Assembly (NCBI GenBank): GCA_033763695.1
Contig: JANRKB010000052.1
Coordinates: forward strand, 1 to 64,000
Origin: JANRKB01 sp033763695
GTDB lineage: Bacteria > Planctomycetota > Phycisphaerae > Phycisphaerales > UBA1924
Direction of reading: 5' to 3'
DNA: 64,000 nucleotides
In this document: positions 36,696 to 45,639 of the stretch, one piece after another
Layout: the number at the start of each line of letters is the position of its first letter
Position numbering within the stretch: position 1 is the first letter of the stretch
Program-made: the position numbers and the translations under genes
The notes under the pieces: model-generated
Database searches by the model: none
What the model was told of the DNA's origin: nothing
What the model saw: the letters and a program-made list of their open reading frames with translations, nothing else

Positions 36696-39600
36696 TCACT
36701 CCGGCTTGGGACGACGGTTGAGTTCCGCGGGCGTGAGCTTGCGGCGGGTCGCGCCGAAGAGGAACTTGGGCTTGGGCGCGGCGGGGTTGGCACTGGGCGC
36801 GGCTGGCGGCGCGGGTGCCGCGGGCTTGGACTCGATGACGGGCGCGGGGCGCGGCTGCTGAGGACGCTGGCCGCCCTGACCGCCTTGGCCACGTCCCCCC
36901 CCCTGTCGGCCACCCTGATTGCCACCTTGGTTGCCGCCTTGGTTGCCGCCTTGGTCGCCGCCCTGTTCGCGGCGCTGCTCGTTGCCGGCACCTTGCTGGT
37001 CGCCGCCACCTTGGCCGCCGCGGCCACGACCGCCGCGACGACGACGGCGGCGCTTGCGCCGTCCGCCCTCGCCCTGCTCGCCGCCTGCTTCGCCGGTTTG
37101 GTTGCCGCCTTGGGCACCCTGCTCGGCACCCTCGTCATCGCCAGCATCATCGACGTCGTTGTCATCGCCGCCTTGTGACGCGACTTGGGCGTCGGGGTGT
37201 GCGACGTCGATGCCGTCGAGACGCGCGGAGATCGCGCTCTCGTCGGTGTGGGTGACTTCGCCTTCGCCAGCGGCGTTGGGCTGGGGTTGGTTGCGGAAGC
37301 GATTGCGATAGCCGCTGGGGCGCGGCGTGTCGGCGTTCTCGGGGCCTTCTTCGCCGGTGTCGGCTTCGAAGTCGCCGCCATGATCGCCGCCGGAGCCGGG
37401 CGTGCCGACGAACTGGCCGTCGGTCATCTGGGGCAGCGGCTGGCCGTTGGCATCGACGGCCGGGCCATCGCCGCGATTGCGGCCGCGTCCGCCGCGACGA
37501 CGCCGACGACGCTTGCGCCGCCCGCCTTCGCCGGGCTGATTGGGATCGCCGCCAGCGCTGGGTGCGCCGGTGTCGCTGGGCGGCTGCGAGCCGTCGCCGT
37601 GCGAACCGTCGGCAGCGCCTTGGGGTGCACCTTGGGCGGGCGCCGCGTTGGGATCGCCGGTGACTTCTTCATCGTCATAGTCGCCCATAAGCACGGCACC
37701 GACGGGGGTCTGCACCGTCGTCGCGCCGCGCGGGGCTGCGGTCGGGATGATGGGCTGGACTGGGCCACGGCCGCCATCACGTTGGCCGTCACGCCCGCCG
37801 CGCTGGCCGTCGCGATTGCCATCACGGCGTCCATCGCGTTGGCCCTGTTGCTGGCCCTGTTGTGGGCGATCGCCGTCGCGGCGTCCATCGCGGCCGCGAC
37901 CACGTCCGCCGCGGCGACGACGCCCGCGTCGGCCACCTTCTTCGCCGCGATCACCACGATCACCGCGATCGCCGCCTTCGCCGGCCATGCCGGAGGCCTC
38001 GGCGAGATCGCCCTTGATCTGCTCATCAAGATCGTCGTCGGAGACATCGACCTCGATCGGGTGCGAGGCGAGTTCGGCGAGTTCCTGCTCGGCGGCGTCG
38101 ATCGGCTCGGGCTCCATCACGGCGCGACGCTCGGCGTCGGCGTCGGCGGTCCAGGCTTCCTCCGCGCTGAAGTCTTCGTAGACCGTCAGGTTCTTGGGTC
38201 GCTTGGGCTGGGGCAGGTTGTTGAGATCGATGTCTGAGCCCATCGAGTCGTAGGCGTAGAACGCCACGCGATCGGGCGGCAGCGTTTCGCTGACGCGCAC
38301 ATCGACGTGCTTGCCGCTGGCGCGTTCGGCGCGGCTCAGGAGCTGGCGCTTGGTGCTGAGCAGTTCGCCGGCGACGCGTGCGCTGACGACGAGTTCCACC
38401 TTGGAGACGCGATCGTGATCGAGCAGTGCGGCGAGTTCGCGGATCGCCTCGGCGGCGACGGAGTCGGGACGCTGGACGAGGCCGCGGCCGCGGCACGTCG
38501 GACAGTCGGCGAAGTGAACGGATTCGTGGCTGCCGCGCATGCGCTGGCGGGTCATCTGCAAGATGCCAAACTCGCTGATCTGCAGCACGGTGGTGCGTGC
38601 GCGATCGCGCTTGAGCCGCTCCTTGAAGCGGTTCTCGATGTCCTTGCGATGCTGCGGCGAGCGCATGTCGATGAGGTCGTTGATGATGATGCCGCCCAGG
38701 TCGCGCAGGCGGAGTTGGCGCAGGATGGCATCGACGGCCTCGACATTGGTGCGATAGGCGTTGGTCTCGGCGTCGCGCGAGTCGCGGCTCTTGCCGCTGT
38801 TGACGTCGATCGCCACCAGCGCTTCGGTCTGGTCGATGACGAGGCGACCGCCGCTGGGGAGCGGCACTTCGCGGGCGTGCATCATGGCGATCTGTGGCTC
38901 GATGCCGAAGGCATGGAACACAGGCGTCTTGCCGCTGTAGTGCACCAGCTTGGTGTTGCTGCGCGGCGCGACGATCTTCATGAAGCGTGCGGCACGCTGG
39001 AGAGCAAGTTCGTTGTCGATCACGACTTCGTGGATGTCGGCGGTGAGCTGATCGCGCAGGGCGCGGACGAGCAGGTCCGACTCGCTATAGAGCAGACGCG
39101 GCTTGTCGCCGCCGGCGCGGCGCTTCTCCATGTCCTTGTAGAGGCGCATGAGATACGCCAAGTCGCGCTTGAGTTCGAGCTTGGTGCGATCCATGCCGGC
39201 GGTGCGCAGGATGAAGCCGAAGCCCTCGGGCAGTTCGAGCTGGTCGAGGATCTCGCGCATCTTCTTGCGGAGGTCTTCATCTTCGACCTTGCGCGACACA
39301 CCGACCTTGTCCATCTGCGGCATCATCACGAGGAATCGCCCCGGGATGCTCAGATAGCTGGTGAGCGTCGGCCCCTTGGTGCCCACGCCTTCCTTGATCA
39401 CCTGGACGATGACTTCATCGCCGCGGCGCAGCGCCTGCTGAATCGGCGGGCGCTCGCGACGGGGCGTCTTGTGGCCCACGCGCTCGGTGGTTTCTTCGTC
39501 TTCGCCGGGGAAGTAGCGCGGGTGCAGGTCGCTGACGTGCAGGAAGCCGTTCTCGCCCACGCCGAAGTCGACGAACGCGGCCTGGATGTTCGGCTCCACG

Positions 39601-40103
39601 TTGTTCACGCGACCGACGTAGATGTTGCCGACGCGGCTGGCGGCGGCGAAGCGTTCGGCGTGCAGCTCTTCGAGGTTGCCGTCTTCGACGATCGCGACGC
39701 GGCATTCTTCGCCGGGCACGTAGTTGATGATCATCTGCGACTTGGTCACGCCGCTGGCGGGCGCACCTTCGCCTTCATCCTCATCGCGACGGCGATCGTC
39801 GCGACGACGCCGGTCCTCGCGCCGGCCGCGACGCGGCTGGCTGCTGGGCTGGCCCGTGCCATCCGAGGCAGCTTCGACAACTGCGTCTTCAGAGGCCTCG
39901 TCGCCATCGGCGGCTTCATCGTCGCCGGTGTCGTCGGCATCGGCGGGCGCGGCATCAGTTTGCTCGGTGTCGTCAGCCGCGGGCGCGACGTCGTCGGCGT
40001 GCTCGGCGCGAGCTTCGGGCTCGTCGCGCTGCGGCGGGGTGTGTTGCTGGTCGTCTCCGCCGTTGCCGGGGAGTTCAGAGTTCGTGTGTTCATGCTCGTT
40101 CAT
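36696..40103 (-). CDS. ribonuclease E/G with a very long disordered tail
   Basis: An 1135-aa Rne/Rng-family endoribonuclease that starts mRNA decay and rRNA processing. The first 120 residues are acidic and disordered. The catalytic core follows: an S1 RNA-binding domain (VGNIYVGRVNNVEPNIQAAFVDFG), catalytic Asp433 (VAIDVNSG) and Asp476 (INDLIDMR), spaced as in E. coli RNase E, and the zinc-link CPTCRGRG. After about residue 670 the tail is low-complexity, with three Arg/Gly-rich blocks (RRGRRRRGGRGRG and two RRKRRRRRRGGRGR copies) and QGGN repeats, probably RNA-binding and protein-scaffolding. It lies downstream of ptsI after a 544-bp gap. Confidence 0.95.
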   Translation of the reverse strand: MNEHEHTNSELPGNGGDDQQHTPPQRDEPEARAEHADDVAPAADDTEQTDAAPADADDTGDDEAADGDEASEDAVVEAASDGTGQPSSQPRRGRREDRRRRDDRRRDEDEGEGAPASGVTKSQMIINYVPGEECRVAIVEDGNLEELHAERFAAASRVGNIYVGRVNNVEPNIQAAFVDFGVGENGFLHVSDLHPRYFPGEDEETTERVGHKTPRRERPPIQQALRRGDEVIVQVIKEGVGTKGPTLTSYLSIPGRFLVMMPQMDKVGVSRKVEDEDLRKKMREILDQLELPEGFGFILRTAGMDRTKLELKRDLAYLMRLYKDMEKRRAGGDKPRLLYSESDLLVRALRDQLTADIHEVVIDNELALQRAARFMKIVAPRSNTKLVHYSGKTPVFHAFGIEPQIAMMHAREVPLPSGGRLVIDQTEALVAIDVNSGKSRDSRDAETNAYRTNVEAVDAILRQLRLRDLGGIIINDLIDMRSPQHRKDIENRFKERLKRDRARTTVLQISEFGILQMTRQRMRGSHESVHFADCPTCRGRGLVQRPDSVAAEAIRELAALLDHDRVSKVELVVSARVAGELLSTKRQLLSRAERASGKHVDVRVSETLPPDRVAFYAYDSMGSDIDLNNLPQPKRPKNLTVYEDFSAEEAWTADADAERRAVMEPEPIDAAEQELAELASHPIEVDVSDDDLDEQIKGDLAEASGMAGEGGDRGDRGDRGEEGGRRGRRRRGGRGRGRDGRRDGDRPQQGQQQGQRDGRRDGNRDGQRGGRDGQRDGGRGPVQPIIPTAAPRGATTVQTPVGAVLMGDYDDEEVTGDPNAAPAQGAPQGAADGSHGDGSQPPSDTGAPSAGGDPNQPGEGGRRKRRRRRRGGRGRNRGDGPAVDANGQPLPQMTDGQFVGTPGSGGDHGGDFEADTGEEGPENADTPRPSGYRNRFRNQPQPNAAGEGEVTHTDESAISARLDGIDVAHPDAQVASQGGDDNDVDDAGDDEGAEQGAQGGNQTGEAGGEQGEGGRRKRRRRRRGGRGRGGQGGGDQQGAGNEQRREQGGDQGGNQGGNQGGNQGGRQGGGRGQGGQGGQRPQQPRPAPVIESKPAAPAPPAAPSANPAAPKPKFLFGATRRKLTPAELNRRPKPE

Positions 40104-40647
40104 GGTGTGCGTCGGCCTCGTGCCGTTGTCTCGGCGTCGGTTCTTCGTCGCACGCGGCCTTGCCTGAAGTTCAGGACGTGCAGGCCCGCGTACGCCGCGG
40201 CGTTCACACAGGAATCACAAGCATGAATCGGAAGAACACGCGACCGGACGCGGCGCGCGCATGTCGCGCACGCCACCTGTCGCCGGGCCGCCTTGGCGCT
40301 CCCGCGAGCCCGAAATGGGCCGCGCTCTGCGCCTCGACGCACCCCGAGAGGACGATCTCGCGAACCCCGGCGGCACACAGGTCACCCCGTGCGCACGGCC
40401 GACGCGAAGCGTCCGACTCGTGCGAGGCCGTCGATTCACCAATTCAGCCGACGCGGCCCGGCGGGTGCATCTGCACGCGCCACACGCATCGGGCGACCCG
40501 GTGGTTCGGGGCCCCGCGCCGACCGATCGTCGCGTTTGCCGCGCCAGCGTGTGGCGGGGCGGCGGCACGCATGCCGCACGGACGGGTCGGGCTGTTCATC
40601 CGACGTGCTCGCGCTGCGCGACACGCCGCTGGTCTGTCTCCCGTGGC
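40104..40647 (-). promoter_or_regulatory. 544-bp GC-rich gap upstream of rne, possible long leader
   Basis: No gene recognised; ORFs on both strands are frame shadows with biased composition. It lies between the ptsI stop and the rne start, both minus strand. RNase E genes are often autoregulated through a long 5' untranslated region, which this gap could hold. I see several GC-rich stems but no conserved element I can name. Confidence 0.35.
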
Positions 40648-42435
40648 TTATTCGCCGGAACGCCCGTCGAAGGCCTCGGGAAGGATCTTTCGAGCCCGGT
40701 CTCGGAGGTAGGCCGAGACCTGGACATCGGAATCGAAGGTGATCGCCTGTTTGGCGATCCGTTCGCACTGCTGGAGGCTCACGCTCCGGATCATCCGCTT
40801 CAGAGGCGGGATCGAGCTGGAGGTGACGCTAAGGGTACGCACGCCCAGACCGATGAGCAAAAGGGCGTATTCGACGTCCGCCGCCGCCTCGCCGCAGCAA
40901 CTGACGGGGATCTTTCTATATCGGGCCGCGCGGACCGTGTCTTTGATGAGTCTGATGACTGCGGGGTGGGTCGGCGTGTAGAGATTGGCGACGCGTTCGT
41001 TGGTGCGATCGACGGCGAGGGTGTACTGCACCAGGTCATTGGTGCCGATCGAGAAGAAATCGACCTCGCGCGCGAAGACGTCGGCCATGATCGCCGCCGA
41101 GGGCACTTCGACCATCATGCCCACGGGGATCTTGGCATCAAATGGGATGGAGTCCTCGGCGAGTTCCTCCATCACGTCGTTGAGCATGTACTTGGCGTGG
41201 CGCAGTTCCGTCGTGCTGGTGACCAGCGGGAACATGATCTTCACCGGCCCCAGCGCGCTGGCCCGCAGCAGCGCCCGCAACTGGCGTTTGAACATCCCCT
41301 GATCGCGCAGGCAGTAGCGGATCGAGCGGCAGCCCAGGAACGGATTTCGCTCGGGCGTCTCTTGCTGGGCCTGGGTGTACTTGTCCGCGCCCAGGTCGAC
41401 GGTGCGGATGGTCAGCGGCTTGCCGTTCATCAACTCGACGCAGCGCTTGTAGGCCTGGAAGTGGTCCTTCTCGGTCGGCTCGTGGTCGCCGGTGAGGTAG
41501 AGGAACTCGGTGCGATAGAGCCCGACGCCTTCGCCGCCGCACGCGAGGACCTTCTTGGCCTCGTCGGGGAATTCGATGTTGCCGACGACCTCGATGTGCG
41601 TGCCGTCTTGCGTGACGGATTCAAGATCGCTGACTTCGCTGAGCGTGAGTTGGTAGGTCCGGCGCTGCGTGATGAGCGACTTGTACTCGGCGATCTGCTC
41701 TTTGCTGGGGCTGAGCAGCACCTGGCCTTGGTCGCCGTCGAGGATGATCGTCTGGCCATCGCGGCAGTGTTCGAGGATGGTTTGCAGACCGACGACCGCG
41801 GGGATGCCCAGCGCGCGGGCCACGATCGCGGTGTGGCTGGTCTTGCCGCCCAGATCGGTGCAGAAGCCGGCGATGCGGCTGCGATCAAAGCCCGCGGTCT
41901 GCGAGGGCGTCAGGTCCTTGGCGACGATGACGGTGCCTTCGGGCACGTCGCCGATCTTGCTGGGGTGTCGACCGGAGAGCTGGCCGATGAGGCGCAGCGC
42001 GAGGTCGTCGATGTCGTTCACCTTTGTGGTGAACGCCGAGTCGGTGGAGCTGCGGAACTTGTCGGCGAACTGCTGCAAGACCTGGTTGACGGCATAGTCC
42101 GCCGTCACCAGCTCCTGCTCGACCATCTTGCGCATCGGCGCGATCAGGTTCTTGTCCGAGAGCATCCAGACATGGACGAGGAAGATCTTGGCGGCATCGT
42201 CGCCCATCTGCCCCTTGGCAGTCTGGTGGACCGCGTTCAGTTCGTCGATCGACGTCTTGATCGCCTTGTCGAGGCGTGCCAGTTCGGCCTTGACGGCGTA
42301 CTTGGAAATCGCGCGACGCGGGACGCGGCGCGGATCATCGCTGACCGTCACGATCCGCCCGATGACGATGCCGGGGCTGACCGCAAGACCCTTGATGAGG
42401 AAGGGCGACGCGGCCTCCACGCCCTCGGCGTTCAT
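40648..42435 (-). CDS. ptsI: phosphoenolpyruvate-protein phosphotransferase (PTS enzyme I)
   Basis: Enzyme I takes phosphate from PEP onto a His and passes it to HPr. The active-site His lies in GGKTSHTAIVARALG. PEP-binding blocks follow: GEGVGLYRTEFLYL, MVEVPSAAIMAD, FFSIGTNDLVQYTLAVDR and CCGEAAAD with the catalytic Cys. Length 595 aa from ATG 42435, where the protein aligns with the usual N-terminus (FLIKGLAVSPGIVIG); a GTG at 42492 would add a Pro-rich stretch. No HPr or sugar-specific EII gene is in the window, so it may serve a regulatory PTS. Confidence 0.95.
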   Translation of the reverse strand: MNAEGVEAASPFLIKGLAVSPGIVIGRIVTVSDDPRRVPRRAISKYAVKAELARLDKAIKTSIDELNAVHQTAKGQMGDDAAKIFLVHVWMLSDKNLIAPMRKMVEQELVTADYAVNQVLQQFADKFRSSTDSAFTTKVNDIDDLALRLIGQLSGRHPSKIGDVPEGTVIVAKDLTPSQTAGFDRSRIAGFCTDLGGKTSHTAIVARALGIPAVVGLQTILEHCRDGQTIILDGDQGQVLLSPSKEQIAEYKSLITQRRTYQLTLSEVSDLESVTQDGTHIEVVGNIEFPDEAKKVLACGGEGVGLYRTEFLYLTGDHEPTEKDHFQAYKRCVELMNGKPLTIRTVDLGADKYTQAQQETPERNPFLGCRSIRYCLRDQGMFKRQLRALLRASALGPVKIMFPLVTSTTELRHAKYMLNDVMEELAEDSIPFDAKIPVGMMVEVPSAAIMADVFAREVDFFSIGTNDLVQYTLAVDRTNERVANLYTPTHPAVIRLIKDTVRAARYRKIPVSCCGEAAADVEYALLLIGLGVRTLSVTSSSIPPLKRMIRSVSLQQCERIAKQAITFDSDVQVSAYLRDRARKILPEAFDGRSGE

Positions 42436-42575
42436 GGCGTCGGTCGGGGGAGGGCTGCTGGGCCCGGTCGGGTTGTTCTTCTTCGTCGCCACGCGGAGCG
42501 GGAGTGTACACGCACGCTCGCGGAGCGGGGGGGATGGCGCGACACGCGGCACGCTGCGCCGAACATGTCAAACAA

Positions 42576-42601
42576 CAATCCGCGGCGCGGGCCGCGGATT
42601 G
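42576..42601 (-). terminator. hairpin terminator of the PEP-CTERM-like gene
   Basis: Eleven-bp perfect arms CAATCCGCGGC (42576-42586) and GCCGCGGATTG (42591-42601), loop 4 nt. On the minus strand it is followed by TTGTTTG, a short imperfect U-tract. It lies 43 bp after the stop of the 42644-43309 gene and before ptsI. Confidence 0.7.
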
Positions 42602-42643
42602 TCGGTGAATCACTGAGATGTTCAACGGGCACGGCGCATGCGA

Positions 42644-43309
42644 TCAGCGGCGCCGACGCAGCGCGAGCACGCCGCCGACGAGCAGCGCGGCCGCACTCCC
42701 GGGGGTGGGCACCGCGTAACCCTCGGCACGGACGAGCCACGCGCCGGGGAGCGGCAGCACCTGATCGACACGCTTGGCGAGGGCGTTGGCGCCGAGGTTG
42801 GTGGTGTTCATGCCGCTGGTGGCGGGGTTGTAGAAGTACCACGAGCGATCGACGCGGCCGCTGAGGTCGGCCGCCGCGGGCTTGTCAACGCCCTTGACGG
42901 TGAACGCCGAGCACATGACGAAGAACCCGCCGTTGACGACGGTGTCGGCGATGTCGAAGGTGGTGAAGACCGAGCCGCCGACCTGGGTGGGCACGCGCGT
43001 CACCGAGGTGAGCAGCACGGCGTTGAGCGGATTGAAGTCGCCGTCGGGATCGGCGAAGAGGTACATCGTCACGGGCGTGTTGGGATTGAAGTTCGGGCCA
43101 AACGCGGCGGAGAGCGACGTGATCATCGTGCCACCCGGCTCGGACATGTAGTAGTTGCCCCAGCCGGTGACAGGATTGACGGGGAACGAACTCGGCGGAC
43201 CAACGGCGACGGTCGTCGTGCCGTTGTCGTAGGAGTAGGTGATCGCGGCGGACGCGTGGGCGGCGGCGAGCGCGGCGATGGAGAGCGCGAGGGTGGAACG
43301 CAACGTCAT
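42644..43309 (-). CDS. exported protein with PEP-CTERM-like sorting tag
   Basis: A 221-aa protein with a signal peptide (cleavage near ASA-A, residue 22), a beta-rich mature domain with an Asp/Asn-rich calcium-like loop (FADPDGDFNPLNAV), and a C-terminal tag: a PTPGSAA motif, a hydrophobic stretch and RRRR. Such tags direct proteins to an exosortase/archaeosortase-type sorting and anchoring system; the sortase is not in the window. The ATG at 43309 is preceded by AAGGAG. A terminator follows. Function unknown. Confidence 0.82.
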   Translation of the reverse strand: MTLRSTLALSIAALAAAHASAAITYSYDNGTTTVAVGPPSSFPVNPVTGWGNYYMSEPGGTMITSLSAAFGPNFNPNTPVTMYLFADPDGDFNPLNAVLLTSVTRVPTQVGGSVFTTFDIADTVVNGGFFVMCSAFTVKGVDKPAAADLSGRVDRSWYFYNPATSGMNTTNLGANALAKRVDQVLPLPGAWLVRAEGYAVPTPGSAAALLVGGVLALRRRR

Positions 43310-43533
43310 GTCTTTCTCCTTGGTGTGATGCCGCGCTGCACAGGGGCACATGGAAAATGCGCGACAACGCGAGGCTACCCAGTTGATGACGGCATTCAAG
43401 ACCAATCGCGGGCGAATGGCGGCAGAAAGCGAAAAACCCGTAAAAACATGGATGAAACGCTCAGGTCAAGCATGACAGGCACCTTGCGCGATGTTCGGAG
43501 ATCGAACAGCGCGCGAGGGCGGCAGGAATGAAA

Positions 43534-43555
43534 ACCGGAGCCGAGCGGCTCCGGT
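43534..43555 (-). terminator. rho-independent terminator of the aldolase gene
   Basis: Nine-bp arms ACCGGAGCC/GGCTCCGGT (43534-43542 and 43547-43555) with a 4-nt loop, followed on the minus strand by TTTTCATTCC. It lies 37 bp after the aldolase stop. Confidence 0.88.
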
Positions 43556-43591
43556 GGGGTGAACTTCAGATAGATGTGGACGCCGCGCGAC

Positions 43592-44731
43592 TTACGCGAT
43601 CGTCACACTCTTGTCGAGGTACACGTCTTGGATCGCGTTGAGCAGCTTCACGCCGTCGCCCATCGGGCGCTGGAACGCCTTGCGGCCGGAGATGAGGCCC
43701 ATGCCACCGGCTCGCTTGTTGATGACGGCGGTCTTGACTGCATCCTGCGTGTCGCTCTCGCCCTTGCTCTCGCCGCCGGAGTTGATCAGGCCGCAGCGAC
43801 CGCTGAAGCAGTTGAGCACCTGATAACGCGTGAGGTCGATGGCTGTGGCGACGCCCGCGGCGGGGTGGCCCTTCTCATCGCTGTTGGAGAGCGCGGTGTA
43901 CACGCGCTTGTCCCACTTGCCGTACGCGGAGTTGCCCGCGTTGAGGGCGGCGTATCCGCCGTTGTTGGTGGGGAGCTTCTGCTTGATGATGTCGGCGTGG
44001 ATGGTGCAGCCGAGGTGGTTGGCCTGGCCGGTGAGGTCGGCGCTGGTGTGGTAGTCGACGCTCTTGCCGTCCTCGCCCTTGACCTTGAAGGCGTTGGAAC
44101 GCAGGTAGCACCAGAGCACGGTGACCATGCCCAGTGAGTGGGCCTCTTCGAACATCGCCGCGACTTCTTCCATCTGGCGACGCGACTCGGGCGAGCCGAA
44201 GTAGACGGTTGCGCCGACGGCGATCGCGCCCATGTCGTACGCGCGGCGGACGCTGCCGTAGAGCGTCTGGTCGAAGGTGTTGGGATAGGAGAGGATCTCG
44301 TTGTGGTTGAACTTCACGAGGAACGGGATCTTGTGGGCATACTTGCTGGCGACCGAGCCGAGCACGCCGAAGGTCGAGGCGACGGCGTTGCAGCCACCCT
44401 CGATCGCGAGCTTGACGATGTTCTCGGGGTCGAAGTACGCGGGGTTGGGGGCGAAGGATGCGCCGCCGGAGTGCTCGATGCCCTGATCGACGGGCAGGAT
44501 CGAGACGTAGCCGGTGCCGGCGAGGCGGCCGGTGTTGAGGATGTTCTGGTAGTTGCGCTTCACGGCCAGCGGGCGATCGGTGCTGGAGAAGACGCGATCG
44601 ACAAAGTCCGGGCCCGGGAGCTGCAGGGCGCTCTTGGGCACGCTCTTGGCCTCATAGCGGAGCAGCGGGTCGGCTTCTGCGCCGAGAATGGAGCGGATGT
44701 CGGTGGTCGGGGTCGCGGAAGTGAACGCCAT
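43592..44731 (-). CDS. class I fructose-bisphosphate aldolase (FbaB/DhnA type)
   Basis: A 379-aa aldolase that splits fructose 1,6-bisphosphate into two triose phosphates through a Schiff base. Family blocks are present: YVSILPVDQGIEHS, then FLVKFNHNEIL, and the C-terminal phosphate-binding LINSGGESKGESD and GGMGLISGRKAFQRP. It is the DhnA/FbaB subtype rather than the animal class I form. ATG 44731 has GAGGAG 8 nt upstream, and a strong terminator follows. The 900-bp region upstream holds no gene. Confidence 0.93.
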   Translation of the reverse strand: MAFTSATPTTDIRSILGAEADPLLRYEAKSVPKSALQLPGPDFVDRVFSSTDRPLAVKRNYQNILNTGRLAGTGYVSILPVDQGIEHSGGASFAPNPAYFDPENIVKLAIEGGCNAVASTFGVLGSVASKYAHKIPFLVKFNHNEILSYPNTFDQTLYGSVRRAYDMGAIAVGATVYFGSPESRRQMEEVAAMFEEAHSLGMVTVLWCYLRSNAFKVKGEDGKSVDYHTSADLTGQANHLGCTIHADIIKQKLPTNNGGYAALNAGNSAYGKWDKRVYTALSNSDEKGHPAAGVATAIDLTRYQVLNCFSGRCGLINSGGESKGESDTQDAVKTAVINKRAGGMGLISGRKAFQRPMGDGVKLLNAIQDVYLDKSVTIA

Positions 44732-45639
44732 GACGCGGTCTCCTCGGAAAGGATGAAGAAGGGAATCGCACCGGGCGGCCGTCGAGGGCCGTCGTGCCTG
44801 TTGGTTCGGGTCATGCAACTGCGGACCAGGGCGTCGCAACGCCTCGACCCCACATGCCGAACGCGCAACTCTAGGACAGCGAGGGGCGTTTTTGCTGGAT
44901 TATGGGGCGAAACTGCGCATCTGAGCAGGGTCGTATGGACTGCGCTCGGGTCGGAGAGCGGTCGGCGCAGCCCCGGAGAATGTCCAGGGAAGCGAATCGC
45001 GTGCCTCTGAGCGATTCTTTTGCGCCGCGGGTGGCAGTTCCGAATTCCTGTGGCATGTTTCACCAGACGAGTACCCCGCGGCCCCGCAGGAAACGCTGCA
45101 AACGCCGTGGGAAACAGTGCTCGGGACACATTCGCGCAGGATGCGCTCGGTGCTTCTGGCACTTCGCTCTTGGCGAGTTGTGGACTCTTCGGCAGGACTT
45201 TGCCGATGAGATCAGCCAGTTCTACACCACCGGCGGGTTCGGATTGTTTCAGTCCGGGCCCGTCGTTTTTTTTACCCCGCTTGATCGTGACGCACGAAGA
45301 CGCCGAGGCGTGCCGTCGAACGCGCGGCGAGCGCGAGGCACACGGCGCGCATGAACGCGAGCCGCCCCACTGCCGCGTGTCGCGCGATGTGCCTCGCGAA
45401 GTGGTCCGTCGCAATGCGTTGGTTTCAGGACCTGCGGCGCGGCAGCGCGTGTGAGTCTGCGAAGCCGAATCCGTTTATCACATCACAGGCATGCCCAAGA
45501 ACCGCGCGCAAGTTGTGGAACACTTGCGTTTCTTCCTGCGCATGGCCTAGTGAACTCTGACATACAGCCGCCACCAAGGAGGGTCGAGAGACCAGGCGGC
45601 TGACAGACAGAGGGCCGGTTTACGGAAGGAACGGCGCAT
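44732..45639. other. 908-bp region without a coding gene; contains an orphan plus-strand terminator
   Basis: It lies between the aldolase (minus) and an exported protein (plus). ORFs here have no recognisable domain, and the plus-strand one at 45020-45454 runs through the terminator at 45234-45273. Near the right end, CAGCCGCC (45565-45572) pairs with GGCGGCTG (45595-45602) around a loop containing CCAAGGAGGG, a possible leader hairpin of the 45640 gene. A small RNA ending at 45273 is the best explanation for the terminator. Confidence 0.45.
45234..45273 (+). terminator. orphan intrinsic terminator, plus strand
   Basis: CGGGUUCGGAUUG (45234-45246), loop UUU, CAGUCCGGGCCCG (45250-45262): all 13 positions pair in RNA when G-U pairs are allowed. 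UCG and eight U residues follow (45266-45273). No plus-strand gene lies upstream within the window for several kilobases. Confidence 0.8.

Noticed and set aside
40261..42864. 867-aa plus-strand frame
   Set aside because: It is the mirror frame of ptsI with Arg/Asp/Val-rich composition and no domain.
44900..45273. RNase P RNA, tmRNA or SRP RNA before the orphan terminator
   Set aside because: Conserved blocks (such as GAGGAAAGTCC for RNase P RNA, the tag-reading frame for tmRNA, GGTCAGGTCCGGAAGG for SRP RNA) are absent.
45020..45454. Plus-strand ORF of 144 aa in the gene-free region
   Set aside because: It runs through a strong terminator at 45234-45273 and has no recognisable domain or ribosome site.
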